DNA from: Dehalococcoidia bacterium
GTDB taxonomy: Bacteria > Chloroflexota > Dehalococcoidia > Lucifugimonadales > UBA1123
NCBI GenBank assembly: GCA_009838465.1
Contig: VXRN01000056.1
Span: 1 to 64,000 of the forward strand
Direction: 5' to 3'
DNA: 64,000 bases
Of this stretch, positions 16,370-24,910 are shown in pieces. The notes beneath the pieces are model-generated. The model was given only the letters and a program-made list of their open reading frames with translations, had not been told where the DNA came from and ran no database searches. The first letter of the stretch is position 1. Every line of letters starts with the position of its first letter. The translations under genes and the position numbers were made by a program.

Positions 16370-17704
16370 ATGGCGACGATAGAAGAGCGTTTCAGGGAGA
16401 AGTTCGCGGTATCCGAAGACTGGCACAGACGCGGGCGTGAGTTGTTCGCTGGCGGGATCACCCACCAGACGCGCTTCACCTCGCCGTTCGCGGTCTATAT
16501 CGAGCATGGCGACGGGCCATTCAAGTTTGACGTGGATGGCAACGAACTGATTGACTATGTGATGGGCAACGGAAGTCTGCTCATGGGTCATAATCCGACC
16601 GCCGTAACGGACGCGGTAGCGGCTCAGGCGGTCCGCGGAACACATCTGGGCGGTGCGACTACCCACGAAATCAGATACGCGGAAGCAGTCAAGCATCTCA
16701 TGCCAAACATAGAGCGCGTTCGCTTCACCGCGTCCGGCACCGAGTCCACGTATCTGGCTCTGCGACTGGCGAGAGCCTACACCGGAAAGACGAAGATTGT
16801 GAAGTTCCACGAGCACTTCCATGGCTGGCACGATTACGTTACACCCGAATCCGGTCAGTCGCTCGGCGGTGTGCCCCGCGAGATCATTGATACCGTGATA
16901 GTGGCCCCGGTGGACGTGGCGGCGTTGGATAGGATACTCACAGAGAACAACGACGTGGCCGCGGTTATCGTGGAGTGCAACGGCGCTCACTACGGTACCT
17001 TCCCACTGATGAACCCTGACTTTCTTCAGGACGTTCGAGATGTCACCGCGAAACACAATGTCATATTCATAATGGACGAGGTAATCACCGGCTTCCGCCT
17101 GTCTCCGGGTGGAGCGCAGGCGCGCTGGGACCTCGAGCCCGACCTGACGACGATGGCCAAGATTGTGGCCGGCGGGCAGCCTGGCGCCGCCGTCGGGGGG
17201 AGAGAGGACATAATGGAACTCATGGCGTTCAGGGACGACCCTGAATGGGACTCCGTTCTGAGAGTGCCACAGGGCGGCACTTACAATGCGCAGCCGGTTA
17301 CGGTTGCCGCCGGAGTAGCCACGCTTGAAGCCATCGCCACCGGCGAGGTCAACGCGCGGGCGGACGCAATGGCGCTGAGATTGAGGGACGGCCTGAACGA
17401 AGCCTTCATCCAGAACGAGGTGACAGGACACGCCCACGGCATAGCCTCCATCATCCATGTAAACCTGGGCGCGGATTGCAACTGCGACCGCGGCCTATGC
17501 AATATGTCCTACGACGATATATACAGCACTATGCCGACGGAAAAGTGCCGCGCAATCAGAAGGGCAATGCTTGTAAACGGCGTTGACATGATGGGCGGAA
17601 GGGCGTTCCTAGTATCCTCGTCGCACGACGAGGATGTGATTGACCGTACTATCGGAGCGTTCTCGCAGTCGCTCAAGGACCTCAGGGCTGAGTCGGCGCT
17701 CTAG
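16370..17704 (+). CDS. Class III aminotransferase, glutamate-1-semialdehyde aminomutase-like
   Basis: 444 residues, PLP-dependent. PLP motifs: SGTESTYLALRLARAYTG near residue 122, HEHFHGWHD near 147, Asp236 in FIMDEVITGFR, and the PLP Lys264 in TMAKIVAGG. The protein resembles the GSAM-like aminotransferases often found in catabolic clusters rather than a haem pathway. An unusual Cys-rich insert, DCNCDRGLCNMSYDD (Cys370, 372, 377), lies in the C-terminal domain. A near-perfect AAGGAGG precedes the ATG. It is followed 25 bases later by an SDR gene, suggesting a two-step transamination/oxidoreduction. The substrate is unknown. Confidence 0.88.
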   Translation: MATIEERFREKFAVSEDWHRRGRELFAGGITHQTRFTSPFAVYIEHGDGPFKFDVDGNELIDYVMGNGSLLMGHNPTAVTDAVAAQAVRGTHLGGATTHEIRYAEAVKHLMPNIERVRFTASGTESTYLALRLARAYTGKTKIVKFHEHFHGWHDYVTPESGQSLGGVPREIIDTVIVAPVDVAALDRILTENNDVAAVIVECNGAHYGTFPLMNPDFLQDVRDVTAKHNVIFIMDEVITGFRLSPGGAQARWDLEPDLTTMAKIVAGGQPGAAVGGREDIMELMAFRDDPEWDSVLRVPQGGTYNAQPVTVAAGVATLEAIATGEVNARADAMALRLRDGLNEAFIQNEVTGHAHGIASIIHVNLGADCNCDRGLCNMSYDDIYSTMPTEKCRAIRRAMLVNGVDMMGGRAFLVSSSHDEDVIDRTIGAFSQSLKDLRAESAL

Positions 17705-17729
17705 GAATTCAATTCAGAGGAGGCGCAAA

Positions 17730-18479
17730 TTGGCACGTTTCGACAATCAGGTAGCCATCGTTACGGGCGCGGCCACGGGTATAGGTTACGGTATAGCGCG
17801 CAGGCTGGGAGGCGAGGGAGCGCGCGTCGCCATGGTTGACTTCGATGGGTCGCTCAGCGAACAGGCTGCGAGTGAACTCAGCGCGCGCGGCATCGAGACC
17901 ACACTGACCATCGGAGACGTGGCGGAGCCCGAAACGGCGGAACGTGCCTGCCAGCAAGCCCTCAATGAATGGGGCAGAATAGACATCCTGGTGAACAACG
18001 CCGGCATCGGAGGGATCAACGGCAACATCTGGGAGCTTCCCATCGAGGAGATGGACCGAGTTTACAGGACGAACCTGCGCGGAGTATTCTCCTTTACCCA
18101 CACCGTCGTGCCGCACATGCTGGAGCGAGACTATGGCCGCGTGGTCAACATAGCGTCGGTGGCAGGCAAGGAGGGCAATCCTCGGATGGTCCCCTACTCT
18201 GCCACGAAGGCCGCCGTCATCGGACTCACCAAGTCTGTCGGCAAGGAACTGGCCCAGACGGGAGTGCGCGTCAACTGCGTCACCCCGGCCGTCGTCCAGA
18301 CTCGCATCCTGGACGAGTTCACCCCGGAGCAGATCTCATACATGGTCGAGCGCATCCCGATGGGACGCACCGGCGAGATCGAGGAGATAGCGGCCCTTGT
18401 CGCCTGGCTCGCCTCCGAGGAATGTTCCTTCAGCACCGGGGCAGTCTTCGACATCACCGGCGGCCGCGCGACTTACTGA
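17730..18479 (+). CDS. SDR family oxidoreductase
   Basis: 249 residues, a classical short-chain dehydrogenase/reductase. It has the cofactor motif TGAATGIGYGIA at about residues 13-24, NNAG (NAGIGG), the active-site Ser in NIASVAGKEG and Tyr-x3-Lys in YSATKA. The best start is TTG 17730, with GAGGAGG placed 7-8 bases upstream; earlier in-frame starts lie inside the aminotransferase gene. An acidic residue after beta-2 (MVDFDGS) suggests NAD(H). Close spacing to the aminotransferase and alcohol dehydrogenase suggests one operon. Confidence 0.9.
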   Translation: MARFDNQVAIVTGAATGIGYGIARRLGGEGARVAMVDFDGSLSEQAASELSARGIETTLTIGDVAEPETAERACQQALNEWGRIDILVNNAGIGGINGNIWELPIEEMDRVYRTNLRGVFSFTHTVVPHMLERDYGRVVNIASVAGKEGNPRMVPYSATKAAVIGLTKSVGKELAQTGVRVNCVTPAVVQTRILDEFTPEQISYMVERIPMGRTGEIEEIAALVAWLASEECSFSTGAVFDITGGRATY

Positions 18480-18539
18480 TATAAGAACGCGCTCTGCTAT
18501 AATCCCGCACGCACAACACACACTGGAGGAAACACCACT

Positions 18540-19517
18540 ATGCCCACCATGCCCGCCGCAATTGCGACAGCGCTCGGACAACTCAGATGCGACGAAGTTC
18601 CCATACCGGACCCTGAGCCCGGAATGGTCCTGGTTAGAACCGAGTTGGCGTCCATCTGCGGCAGCGACCTGCACATCTGCTACATGGGATGGAACGTGTA
18701 TGAGTGGCCCTTGCCGCACGGATATCCGGGACACGAGGGCGTTGGTGTGGTGGTTGACGGCAACGATACCGGCTTCCAGGAGGGCGAGGTGGTACTCACC
18801 GCGCCCAACATCTGGAGTTCCAGGACCTTCGCGGGCTACCAGCTCATAGACCCCAAGTTCCTGCTCCGTCTGCCTGCCGAGGTCCCTCTTGCCCACCTTC
18901 TCATGGCGCAGCAACTCGGCACCGTCGTATTCGGCTGTCGGAAACTCCCCTCGCTCGTCGGCAAGACGGTCGCGGTGGTCGGTCAGGGTTCGGTCGGACT
19001 GTTCCACGATTTCATGCTCAGGCGGATAGGCGCGCACCGAATCATAGCCGTCGAGCCTGTGCCGGAGAGGTTGGAACACGCTCGACGCATGGGCGTTGAC
19101 GACCTGATTGACGTCACCGGTCAGCGCGCTACCGACGCCGTCCTCGATCTCACCAACGGCCAGGGCGCTGATCTCGTCATCGAGGCCGTCGGCAGCATCG
19201 AGACGCTCAACCAGTCCCTCAAGATGGTGAAGCCTTTGGGCCAGATCGCGGTCTTCGGTCTGCCGCCCACGATGGAGCGCGTCCCGTTCGACTGGGACAC
19301 ATTCTTCCGGCAGAGGCTGGACATTCATACCGTGTTCGGCGCCCAGGACGAACCGGGCCTACCCGCCTTCCAGCTTGCGGTGGACTTCATCCAGAGCGGC
19401 GAGATAGATATGGAGCCTTTCGTCACCCACCAGTACCCCATCTCGCGGGTACAGGAGGCGTTCGACCTGGCAGACGCCAAGGGCGACGGAGCGCTGAAGG
19501 TGTCGCTGACGTTCTAG
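18540..19517 (+). CDS. Zinc-type alcohol dehydrogenase, structural zinc loop missing
   Basis: 325 residues, medium-chain dehydrogenase fold. The catalytic zinc site is present (ICGSDLHICYMG, GYPGHEGVGVV), as is the nucleotide-binding VVGQGSVG. The four-Cys structural zinc loop common in this family is absent: the region reads VLTAPNIWSSRTFAGYQLI. GGAGG lies 9 bases before the ATG, and a CTATAAT -10-like sequence at 18497-18503 may give it its own promoter. It probably oxidises a polyol, threonine-like or secondary alcohol substrate. Confidence 0.87.
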   Translation: MPTMPAAIATALGQLRCDEVPIPDPEPGMVLVRTELASICGSDLHICYMGWNVYEWPLPHGYPGHEGVGVVVDGNDTGFQEGEVVLTAPNIWSSRTFAGYQLIDPKFLLRLPAEVPLAHLLMAQQLGTVVFGCRKLPSLVGKTVAVVGQGSVGLFHDFMLRRIGAHRIIAVEPVPERLEHARRMGVDDLIDVTGQRATDAVLDLTNGQGADLVIEAVGSIETLNQSLKMVKPLGQIAVFGLPPTMERVPFDWDTFFRQRLDIHTVFGAQDEPGLPAFQLAVDFIQSGEIDMEPFVTHQYPISRVQEAFDLADAKGDGALKVSLTF

Positions 19518-19550
19518 TATTCCAACATCATTGAAATGATAGGTTATCTA

Positions 19551-19610
19551 CCCTCACCCCCGTATCAAGTACGGGACAGGCTCTAACCCTCTCCCAGGGG
19601 GAGAGGGGAT
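19551..19610. repeat. Family A repeat with a nested hairpin
   Basis: Minus-orientation family A element (CCCTCACCCC ... CTAACCCTCTCCCAGGGGGAGAGGGG). The usual TAGGGTGAGG tail is interrupted by CCCGTATCAAGTACGGGA, a 6-bp stem with its own loop. It lies between the convergent alcohol dehydrogenase and iron-ABC ATPase genes and could act as a bidirectional terminator. Confidence 0.7.
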
Positions 19611-19653
19611 AAATCGGAATCTGCATATCCAGCACAACTAAGTTGTCGCACTA

Positions 19654-20703
19654 CTAGCGCGGATAGGCCGCGAAGGGAATAGTTTTCACCGGCACTACTT
19701 TCACTCTCGAGCCGGCGGGAAGCCTGGAGAACGAACGTCTTCTCGACCTTACCGACTCGCCGGAATCAAGTCGTACTCTCAGGACAACCTCATCGCCCCT
19801 GAACTCGCGCGAAACTACGGTCCCCTGCCCGCCCTGGTCCGGAATCAATTCGATGTCGTCCGGGTGAAGCAACACGCTCACAGGGCCGTTTGGAGCCAAC
19901 TGGCCGGCAACTACGCAATTCAGGACACCGAGAGGTGTGACGACACTGCCGTCTCTTCTCATTTTACCGGAGACGAAGTCGCAGGCTCCGGTGAGTCCGG
20001 CAATCTCCGGGCTCGCCGGGTAGTGGTAAATATGGTCCGGAGCGCCGATCTGGAGCAGTTGTCCGTCCACCATTACCCCTACCCTGTCGGCCATCGCGAA
20101 TGCCTCCTCGCGGTCGTGGGTGACGAAAATGGCCGACATTCTATGAGAGCGGAGGATGCCCTCGACTTCCGCCCTGAGCCTCTGCCTCATCGAGGAGTCC
20201 AGGTTGCTGAACGGCTCATCCAGAAGCGCGGCGGCGGGATTCGGAGCCAGCGTCCGCGCCAGGGCGACCCGCTGCTGCTGACCGCCGGAGAGTTCGTAGG
20301 GGAATCGGCGTCCATATCCGGCCAGGCGTACCAGTTCCAGGACTTCCGCCACCCGCTCGGCGCGGCGCGAGTCGTCGAGGTCCTGGAGGCCGAAAGCTAT
20401 ATTACGCTCCACCGTCATGTGGGGGAACAGCGCATATTCCTGCACGACCATGCCAATGCCGCGGTCGTTTGGAGGGGCGAAGCGGGATTCACCTGACATC
20501 TCGGCGCCCAGTATGCGGACAGAACCGGACGTTGGCGTCTCGAATCCGGCGATAAGCCTCAACAATGTCGTCTTGCCGCAGCCGCTGGTGCCCAGAATCG
20601 AGACGATCTCACCGGGCCACACATCGAGGTCAACGGAGTCAACCGCGAGCGTGTCGCCAAACCGCTTGGTCAGCGCGCGGCCCCGGATAACCGGAGTTTC
20701 CAT
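19654..20703 (-). CDS. Iron(III)-type ABC transporter ATP-binding protein
   Basis: 349 residues. Complete nucleotide-binding domain: Walker A GTSGCGKTTLL near residues 34-44, signature LSGGQQQRVALARTL, Walker B ALLDEPFSNLD and switch His in VTHDREEAFAMADR, followed by a C-terminal TOBE-like regulatory domain with LLHPDDIELIP. This domain order is typical of FbpC/PotA-type importers. It is the third gene of a minus-strand operon with the permease 3 bases upstream (20707) and the binding protein before that. It energises ferric iron uptake. Confidence 0.9.
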   Translation of the reverse strand: METPVIRGRALTKRFGDTLAVDSVDLDVWPGEIVSILGTSGCGKTTLLRLIAGFETPTSGSVRILGAEMSGESRFAPPNDRGIGMVVQEYALFPHMTVERNIAFGLQDLDDSRRAERVAEVLELVRLAGYGRRFPYELSGGQQQRVALARTLAPNPAAALLDEPFSNLDSSMRQRLRAEVEGILRSHRMSAIFVTHDREEAFAMADRVGVMVDGQLLQIGAPDHIYHYPASPEIAGLTGACDFVSGKMRRDGSVVTPLGVLNCVVAGQLAPNGPVSVLLHPDDIELIPDQGGQGTVVSREFRGDEVVLRVRLDSGESVRSRRRSFSRLPAGSRVKVVPVKTIPFAAYPR

Positions 20704-20706
20704 GCC

Positions 20707-22320
20707 TTATCTGTTTCGCTCCCTCAACACAAGCACAGCCATGGGGACGGAAGAGCTCAGTATGAGCATCAGCGCGGGAGCGGCAGCCTGGGCGAAGAAC
20801 GCTTCTGACGAAGCCGACCATACCGCGGTCGCCAGGGTCTTGAACCCCAGCGGGCCTAGTATCAGCGTCGCGGGAAGCTCTTTCATCGTTACCAGGAAGA
20901 CCAACGCTCCACCCATCAGCAGTCCGGGCCTCATGAGAGGTCCAGTGATTGAGAGCATAACACGTAACTGACCCCTACCGAGAACTCTTGCCGACTCTTC
21001 GAGTCGCGGACTTATCTGGACCAGAGAAGAACGAACGGCGCCAAGCGCGGCGGGCAGGAAGAGGACGACGTAGGCAAACACAAGCAGCCAGATCGTCTGG
21101 TAAAGGGGGGTTACAACCTTGCTGCCGAAGAACACAAGCGCCAGCGCTACAACGATCCCGGGCAGCGCGTACCCGGTGTGGCTGATCTTGTCCACGAACA
21201 TGGAAAAGTAGCCGGGATGTCTGACTGAGAGCGCGGCCACGGGGATGGCAAACAGCGCAGCAACGACGGCAGCGAGGAACGATACGACGACGGCGTTGCG
21301 AGTCGCCTGCCATAGCAGGAGCAGTGGCTCGCCGTTGGAGATGCCGTTGATGAGCCAGTAGGCCAGCACGGCTACCGGCAGGCCAAGCGCCAGAAGAACG
21401 ACGATCCAGCAGAATATGGCACAAGGCCAGCGCATCCTGTCGAGTTTTTGTATCGCCAGAGAGCGCTCCGACCCTGAAGACGACCTGTAGTAGCGACGAT
21501 TGCCGCGAGTGACATTCTCCACCAGCAGGACTATTGCGGCGAGCGATACCAGACCAAGCGACAGCACCGCCGCGACAGATCTATCGAAGGTTCCCTGGTA
21601 CTGCTGATATATCGCCCAGGTGAAAGACTCGTAGCGCATAAGGGATACCGCGCCGAAATCGCTGACCGCGTACAGCGCGACAAGCAGGGCTCCGGCTGAC
21701 ATAGCCGGTCTGAGTTGAGGCAGCGTGAGTCTGAAGAAAGCGCTCGCGGGACCGTGCCCAAGCAGGCGAGCCGACTCGTCGAGGCTGGGATCCATTCGTC
21801 TTAAGGCTGCCCTGACGGTCAGCAGCACATATGGATAGCTCAGGAATATCAAGGTTCCCGCAGCCCCCGGAAGTCCATATATCTCAGGAAGGCGCGATAC
21901 ACCCAGGGGTTCCAGCATGTCCTGGACCAGGCCGCGCGGTCCCAAGGCGGAGATAATCAGGAATGCTCCGACGTATGTAGGTATGACCAATGGAAGCGCG
22001 GTTAGAACGGCCAGCAGACGACGCATGGGAAGGTCGGTCCGAGTGGTGAGCCATGCGATTGGGACCCCGAGCGCGAGTGTTCCGCCCACGACTACGACCA
22101 CAAGCAGCGCTGAACGTCCGAGTATTTGAGCGGTGCGAAGCCTGAAAAGCAGTTCCCAAGCCTCAGAGGAAGCTCCAACGCTCCTGATCAGGAGATATGC
22201 CAGGGGTAGAGCCATGGCGGCGCCCACCATAAGGGCAGGCGCCACCAATAGGGCCGATGGGCGAGCAGATCCCGAAGACCAAGCAAGGGCAAGGTTGGAG
22301 AGAGTTGACATCCTGAGCAC
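20707..22320 (-). CDS. Iron(III)-type ABC transporter permease
   Basis: 537 residues, hydrophobic throughout. It consists of two homologous sets of about six transmembrane helices, the duplicated FbpB arrangement. EAA-type loops are visible in both halves: ESARLLGHGPASAFFRLTLPQLRPA and ESARVLGRGQLRVMLSITGPLMRPG. The GTG start at 22320 has GAGAGG five bases upstream; ATG 22311 is the alternative. It lies between the binding lipoprotein gene (stop at 22346) and the ATPase gene in one operon. Confidence 0.9.
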   Translation of the reverse strand: MLRMSTLSNLALAWSSGSARPSALLVAPALMVGAAMALPLAYLLIRSVGASSEAWELLFRLRTAQILGRSALLVVVVVGGTLALGVPIAWLTTRTDLPMRRLLAVLTALPLVIPTYVGAFLIISALGPRGLVQDMLEPLGVSRLPEIYGLPGAAGTLIFLSYPYVLLTVRAALRRMDPSLDESARLLGHGPASAFFRLTLPQLRPAMSAGALLVALYAVSDFGAVSLMRYESFTWAIYQQYQGTFDRSVAAVLSLGLVSLAAIVLLVENVTRGNRRYYRSSSGSERSLAIQKLDRMRWPCAIFCWIVVLLALGLPVAVLAYWLINGISNGEPLLLLWQATRNAVVVSFLAAVVAALFAIPVAALSVRHPGYFSMFVDKISHTGYALPGIVVALALVFFGSKVVTPLYQTIWLLVFAYVVLFLPAALGAVRSSLVQISPRLEESARVLGRGQLRVMLSITGPLMRPGLLMGGALVFLVTMKELPATLILGPLGFKTLATAVWSASSEAFFAQAAAPALMLILSSSVPMAVLVLRERNR

Positions 22321-22345
22321 TGGGACCTCTCATCCCTCGGCGGAG

Positions 22346-23635
22346 CTAGGGGATGACTCCGGTTTCTCTCAGCAGCGCATCCGTACCCTGAAGGTCAGAG
22401 AGCTGGCTGAGGTCTATACCGGGGCCATTGAGCGTATCTATCGGCGGAAGCAGGCGGTGGGTCTTTACTCCCTCGACGAGGGGGTACTCGAACGTCTGGC
22501 CCGCGAAGTATTGCTGGGCGACCTTGGAGAGCATGAACCGCATGAACGCCTCTGCATTCTGCCGGTTCTCGCTGGTGTTCAGCACACCGGCTCCGGCTAC
22601 CATTACCAAGCTGTCCGGGCCACCGTTCTTCAGGAACAGGTTTCGCGCGGCGAAATCGTCGCCCTCTTCCTGTATGAACCTGTGCAGGTAGTAGTGATTC
22701 ACCAGACCGACCGCAACCTCTCCAGCGCCGGCGGCGGCCACTATGGGAGTGTTCTTTGGGAATATGCCAGGCTCATTCGCCTGCATGTCCAGCAGCCACT
22801 GGCGAGTCTCATCCTCACCCCACATGAGGCGCATCGCGGTCACCATCGTGCGGAAGGAGGCGTTGGTTGGAGGCCAGCCTATCCTGCCCTTCCACTTGGG
22901 ATCGGTCAGATCCATCACAGAGGTGGGAAGTTCGTCTTCACTCACCAGTTCCGTGCTGTAAACTATCACACGCGCCCGGCCTGATATTCCGACCCAGGAG
23001 CCATCCGGCGACCTGGCCCACTCAGGAACTTTCAGCACAACATCCCCGGGCAAAGATGCCAGCAGATCGGAGACCGCGCCGAGTCCACCCGGGTCCTGGG
23101 CGAAGAATACATCCGCCGGGGAGTTCGATCCTTCCTCAAGAAGGGTGGCTGCTATCTCAAACGTGCTACCGTACTTAACTTGAACGTCAATCCCGGTAGC
23201 TTCCGCGAACTGCTCGATGATGGGCCCTACGAGTGATTCGCTGCGGCCTGAATAGACAACGAGACTTCCGGGATCTTCCATCATCGTGTCTAAGGGCGCC
23301 ATCATGGCGGAATTGGCGACCTGCTTGGCGGCGTCGCTCGCTTCCATGGCGGCGGAGGTGGCAGCCTTCGCCGCGGTTGCCGCGTCAACGGCTGCCAGTT
23401 TAGCTTCCTCAGCAACGGTGGAAGCAGTGGTGTCCTGTGCTGCCATGCTTGCCTTCTCAGCGGCAGCGGCGGCCGCTTGGGCAGCAGCAGCGGCTTCCTG
23501 CGCCGCCTGATTCGCCTCATTGACCGCGGACATTACCTCTGCGTTGTTATCCGACGATTGGCACGCGGCAATTGTAAGACCTACTACGACCAGCGCGATA
23601 ATAAGCGTCAAGGGCCTGAACATACGCGAAGTCAT
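22346..23635 (-). CDS. Iron-binding lipoprotein with Ala-rich helical insert
   Basis: 429 residues. A signal peptide ends in the lipobox TIAAC, with the lipidated Cys25. Residues about 32-112 are almost entirely Ala, Glu, Lys, Gln and Ser (EANQAAQEAAAAAQAAAAAA...), predicted to be a long helix or coiled coil. The FbpA-like ligand-binding domain then begins at GSLVVYSGRSE. The adjacent Tyr pair in LVNHYYLHRF near residue 314 matches the ferric iron ligands of FbpA. First gene of the iron ABC operon; AGGAGG precedes the ATG. Its promoter carries an inverted repeat over the -10. The insert is longer and more repetitive than a normal linker. Confidence 0.9.
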   Translation of the reverse strand: MTSRMFRPLTLIIALVVVGLTIAACQSSDNNAEVMSAVNEANQAAQEAAAAAQAAAAAAEKASMAAQDTTASTVAEEAKLAAVDAATAAKAATSAAMEASDAAKQVANSAMMAPLDTMMEDPGSLVVYSGRSESLVGPIIEQFAEATGIDVQVKYGSTFEIAATLLEEGSNSPADVFFAQDPGGLGAVSDLLASLPGDVVLKVPEWARSPDGSWVGISGRARVIVYSTELVSEDELPTSVMDLTDPKWKGRIGWPPTNASFRTMVTAMRLMWGEDETRQWLLDMQANEPGIFPKNTPIVAAAGAGEVAVGLVNHYYLHRFIQEEGDDFAARNLFLKNGGPDSLVMVAGAGVLNTSENRQNAEAFMRFMLSKVAQQYFAGQTFEYPLVEGVKTHRLLPPIDTLNGPGIDLSQLSDLQGTDALLRETGVIP

Positions 23636-23685
23636 CTAATTAGTCCTCCTGAACCGATGTTGTATGTCTGCACATAACAGCTTAG

Positions 23686-23716
23686 TTAGTATGGACTAAT
23701 ATAATGGCTGTGTCAA
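23686..23716 (-). promoter_or_regulatory. Iron operon promoter with operator-like dyad
   Basis: Minus-strand -35 TTGACA (23711-23716), 17-base spacer, -10 CATACT (23688-23693). The dyad TTAGT-ATGG-ACTAA (23686-23699) covers the -10 completely, as a repressor site would. The TTAGT...ACTAA arms loosely recall DtxR/IdeR-type iron boxes but do not match their consensus. Confidence 0.5.
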
Positions 23717-23791
23717 CACTAATTTCCTGGGAAGCCCAGACTTAGCCATGGAGCGATTGCGGAAGGGTATTCTGTTTTGGGATGTCGGCGG

Positions 23792-24712
23792 TCAGGGGTC
23801 ATCTTCGGAAGGGTTGGCGTATCCCAGCAGCTCGGCGCGCATCCTGAGACCGCGCAGTGCGTGTTCCTTGATTCGCTCCTTGTCCTCTTCGCTGAACTCA
23901 GGAAACTCGATGCCATAGTAGGGACATTCTTCATTCTCGATGCAGGGGATGTCTCTGCCCTCAGCCTCGGCTACAGCACAGGGACATTCATCCAGAGGAT
24001 CGTCGCTGTCCACTATATCCAGAATGTCCTGGGGCAGAAGCTGCCTGAGCGGGCTTTGCTCCTCATAAGCTTCGACCGCTTCGGAGAGGTACTCCGAGAC
24101 AGTGGGGGTCATAGGAAGGGTGGGATGAGGATAAGGCCCGGGGGCGTGGTCTGAACCCTGATTACCGAGCGGCGATCCTCTTTGAGGGTCTGCTTGACTG
24201 GTCTGATGGGCTGTGACCCGGGAGTCCGCCGCGGCGGGTTCGGGCCATGCGGAGACCGGGCCGAAGCCGCGCAGAAGCAGTTCTTTGCCAGCGGCTATGC
24301 GGTGGTGAGGCTTGAAGTCCTCGTCGTTTCTGAGGCCGTCCATTACTTCCGAGTACATCTTGACGACGGACCTGCCGTCCTGGGCGAGTTCTCTTGCGTA
24401 CTGCGCGAGTTCCTCTCGCGCTTTCAGAATCTCAGGAGAGACTTCGTCGAGGTCCGAAGACGGTCGCCTGGACTTGCGTCGCTTGGGAGGCGAGGCGTTG
24501 GCATCTATGTAGTCCTGGAACTCTGTGAGTCCTATCTTGACGAGCTGTTTGGCCGAGTCCATACGGTGGTTGGGCTGGAAGCCTTCGTGGTTGAGTTCAC
24601 CTTCGACGACCTGCCTGAAGAAGCGGACGATTTTTCGTCCGCCATCGGTTTCTTCGAGGACTATCTGTGCGAGCCGCTCTTGTGGCGATATGTTGTCGGT
24701 GGCAATGGTCAT
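23792..24712 (-). CDS. Unrecognised protein with internal duplication and Cys cluster
   Basis: 306 residues, no family I can name with confidence. Two related segments are visible: residues 22-62 (DGGRKIVRFFRQVVEGELN...RMDSAKQLVKIGL) and 110-151 (QDGRSVVKMYSEVMDGLRND...RIAAGKELLLRGFG). Both end in an A-A-K-x-L-L-x-R-G-like motif of the kind seen near phage small-terminase-type and other small helical proteins. A basic linker (KRRKSRR, 77-83) separates them. A low-complexity Pro/Gly/Ser stretch follows. The C-terminus has Cys243, 245, 257 and 263 (CPC...C...CPYYG) that could bind zinc. It has its own promoter at 24762-24790. It may bind nucleic acid; that is a guess. Confidence 0.7.
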   Translation of the reverse strand: MTIATDNISPQERLAQIVLEETDGGRKIVRFFRQVVEGELNHEGFQPNHRMDSAKQLVKIGLTEFQDYIDANASPPKRRKSRRPSSDLDEVSPEILKAREELAQYARELAQDGRSVVKMYSEVMDGLRNDEDFKPHHRIAAGKELLLRGFGPVSAWPEPAAADSRVTAHQTSQADPQRGSPLGNQGSDHAPGPYPHPTLPMTPTVSEYLSEAVEAYEEQSPLRQLLPQDILDIVDSDDPLDECPCAVAEAEGRDIPCIENEECPYYGIEFPEFSEEDKERIKEHALRGLRMRAELLGYANPSEDDP

Positions 24713-24761
24713 TTTTCAGTTGTCAGAGCTTGGCTTATGGGAATGTATGTTCTTTCTGAGT

Positions 24762-24790
24762 AATGTACAGATGTTCGGAGGGTTTGTAAA
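24762..24790 (-). promoter_or_regulatory. Predicted promoter of the duplicated-domain protein
   Basis: Minus-strand TTTACA (24785-24790), 17-base spacer, TACATT (24762-24767), about 50 bases upstream of the ATG at 24712. Confidence 0.5.
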
Positions 24791-24910
24791 GGGGGGATTG
24801 TCTGAGGCCGATGCTGAATCAATTTGGTTGGTGATCGCGGACGGGCGCCCACAAGGGACGCCCCATACAACAGGGTCTTTCGATTATCAGCCAAATTAAA
24901 CCGAGTACGT

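Noticed and set aside
16202-17458. 418-codon minus-strand frame
   Set aside because: Fully antisense to the class III aminotransferase, whose motifs are complete; the reverse frame shows no domain.
23286-23510. Ala-rich plus-strand frame of 74 codons
   Set aside because: Mirror of the Ala-rich helix of the iron-binding lipoprotein on the other strand; no start signal.
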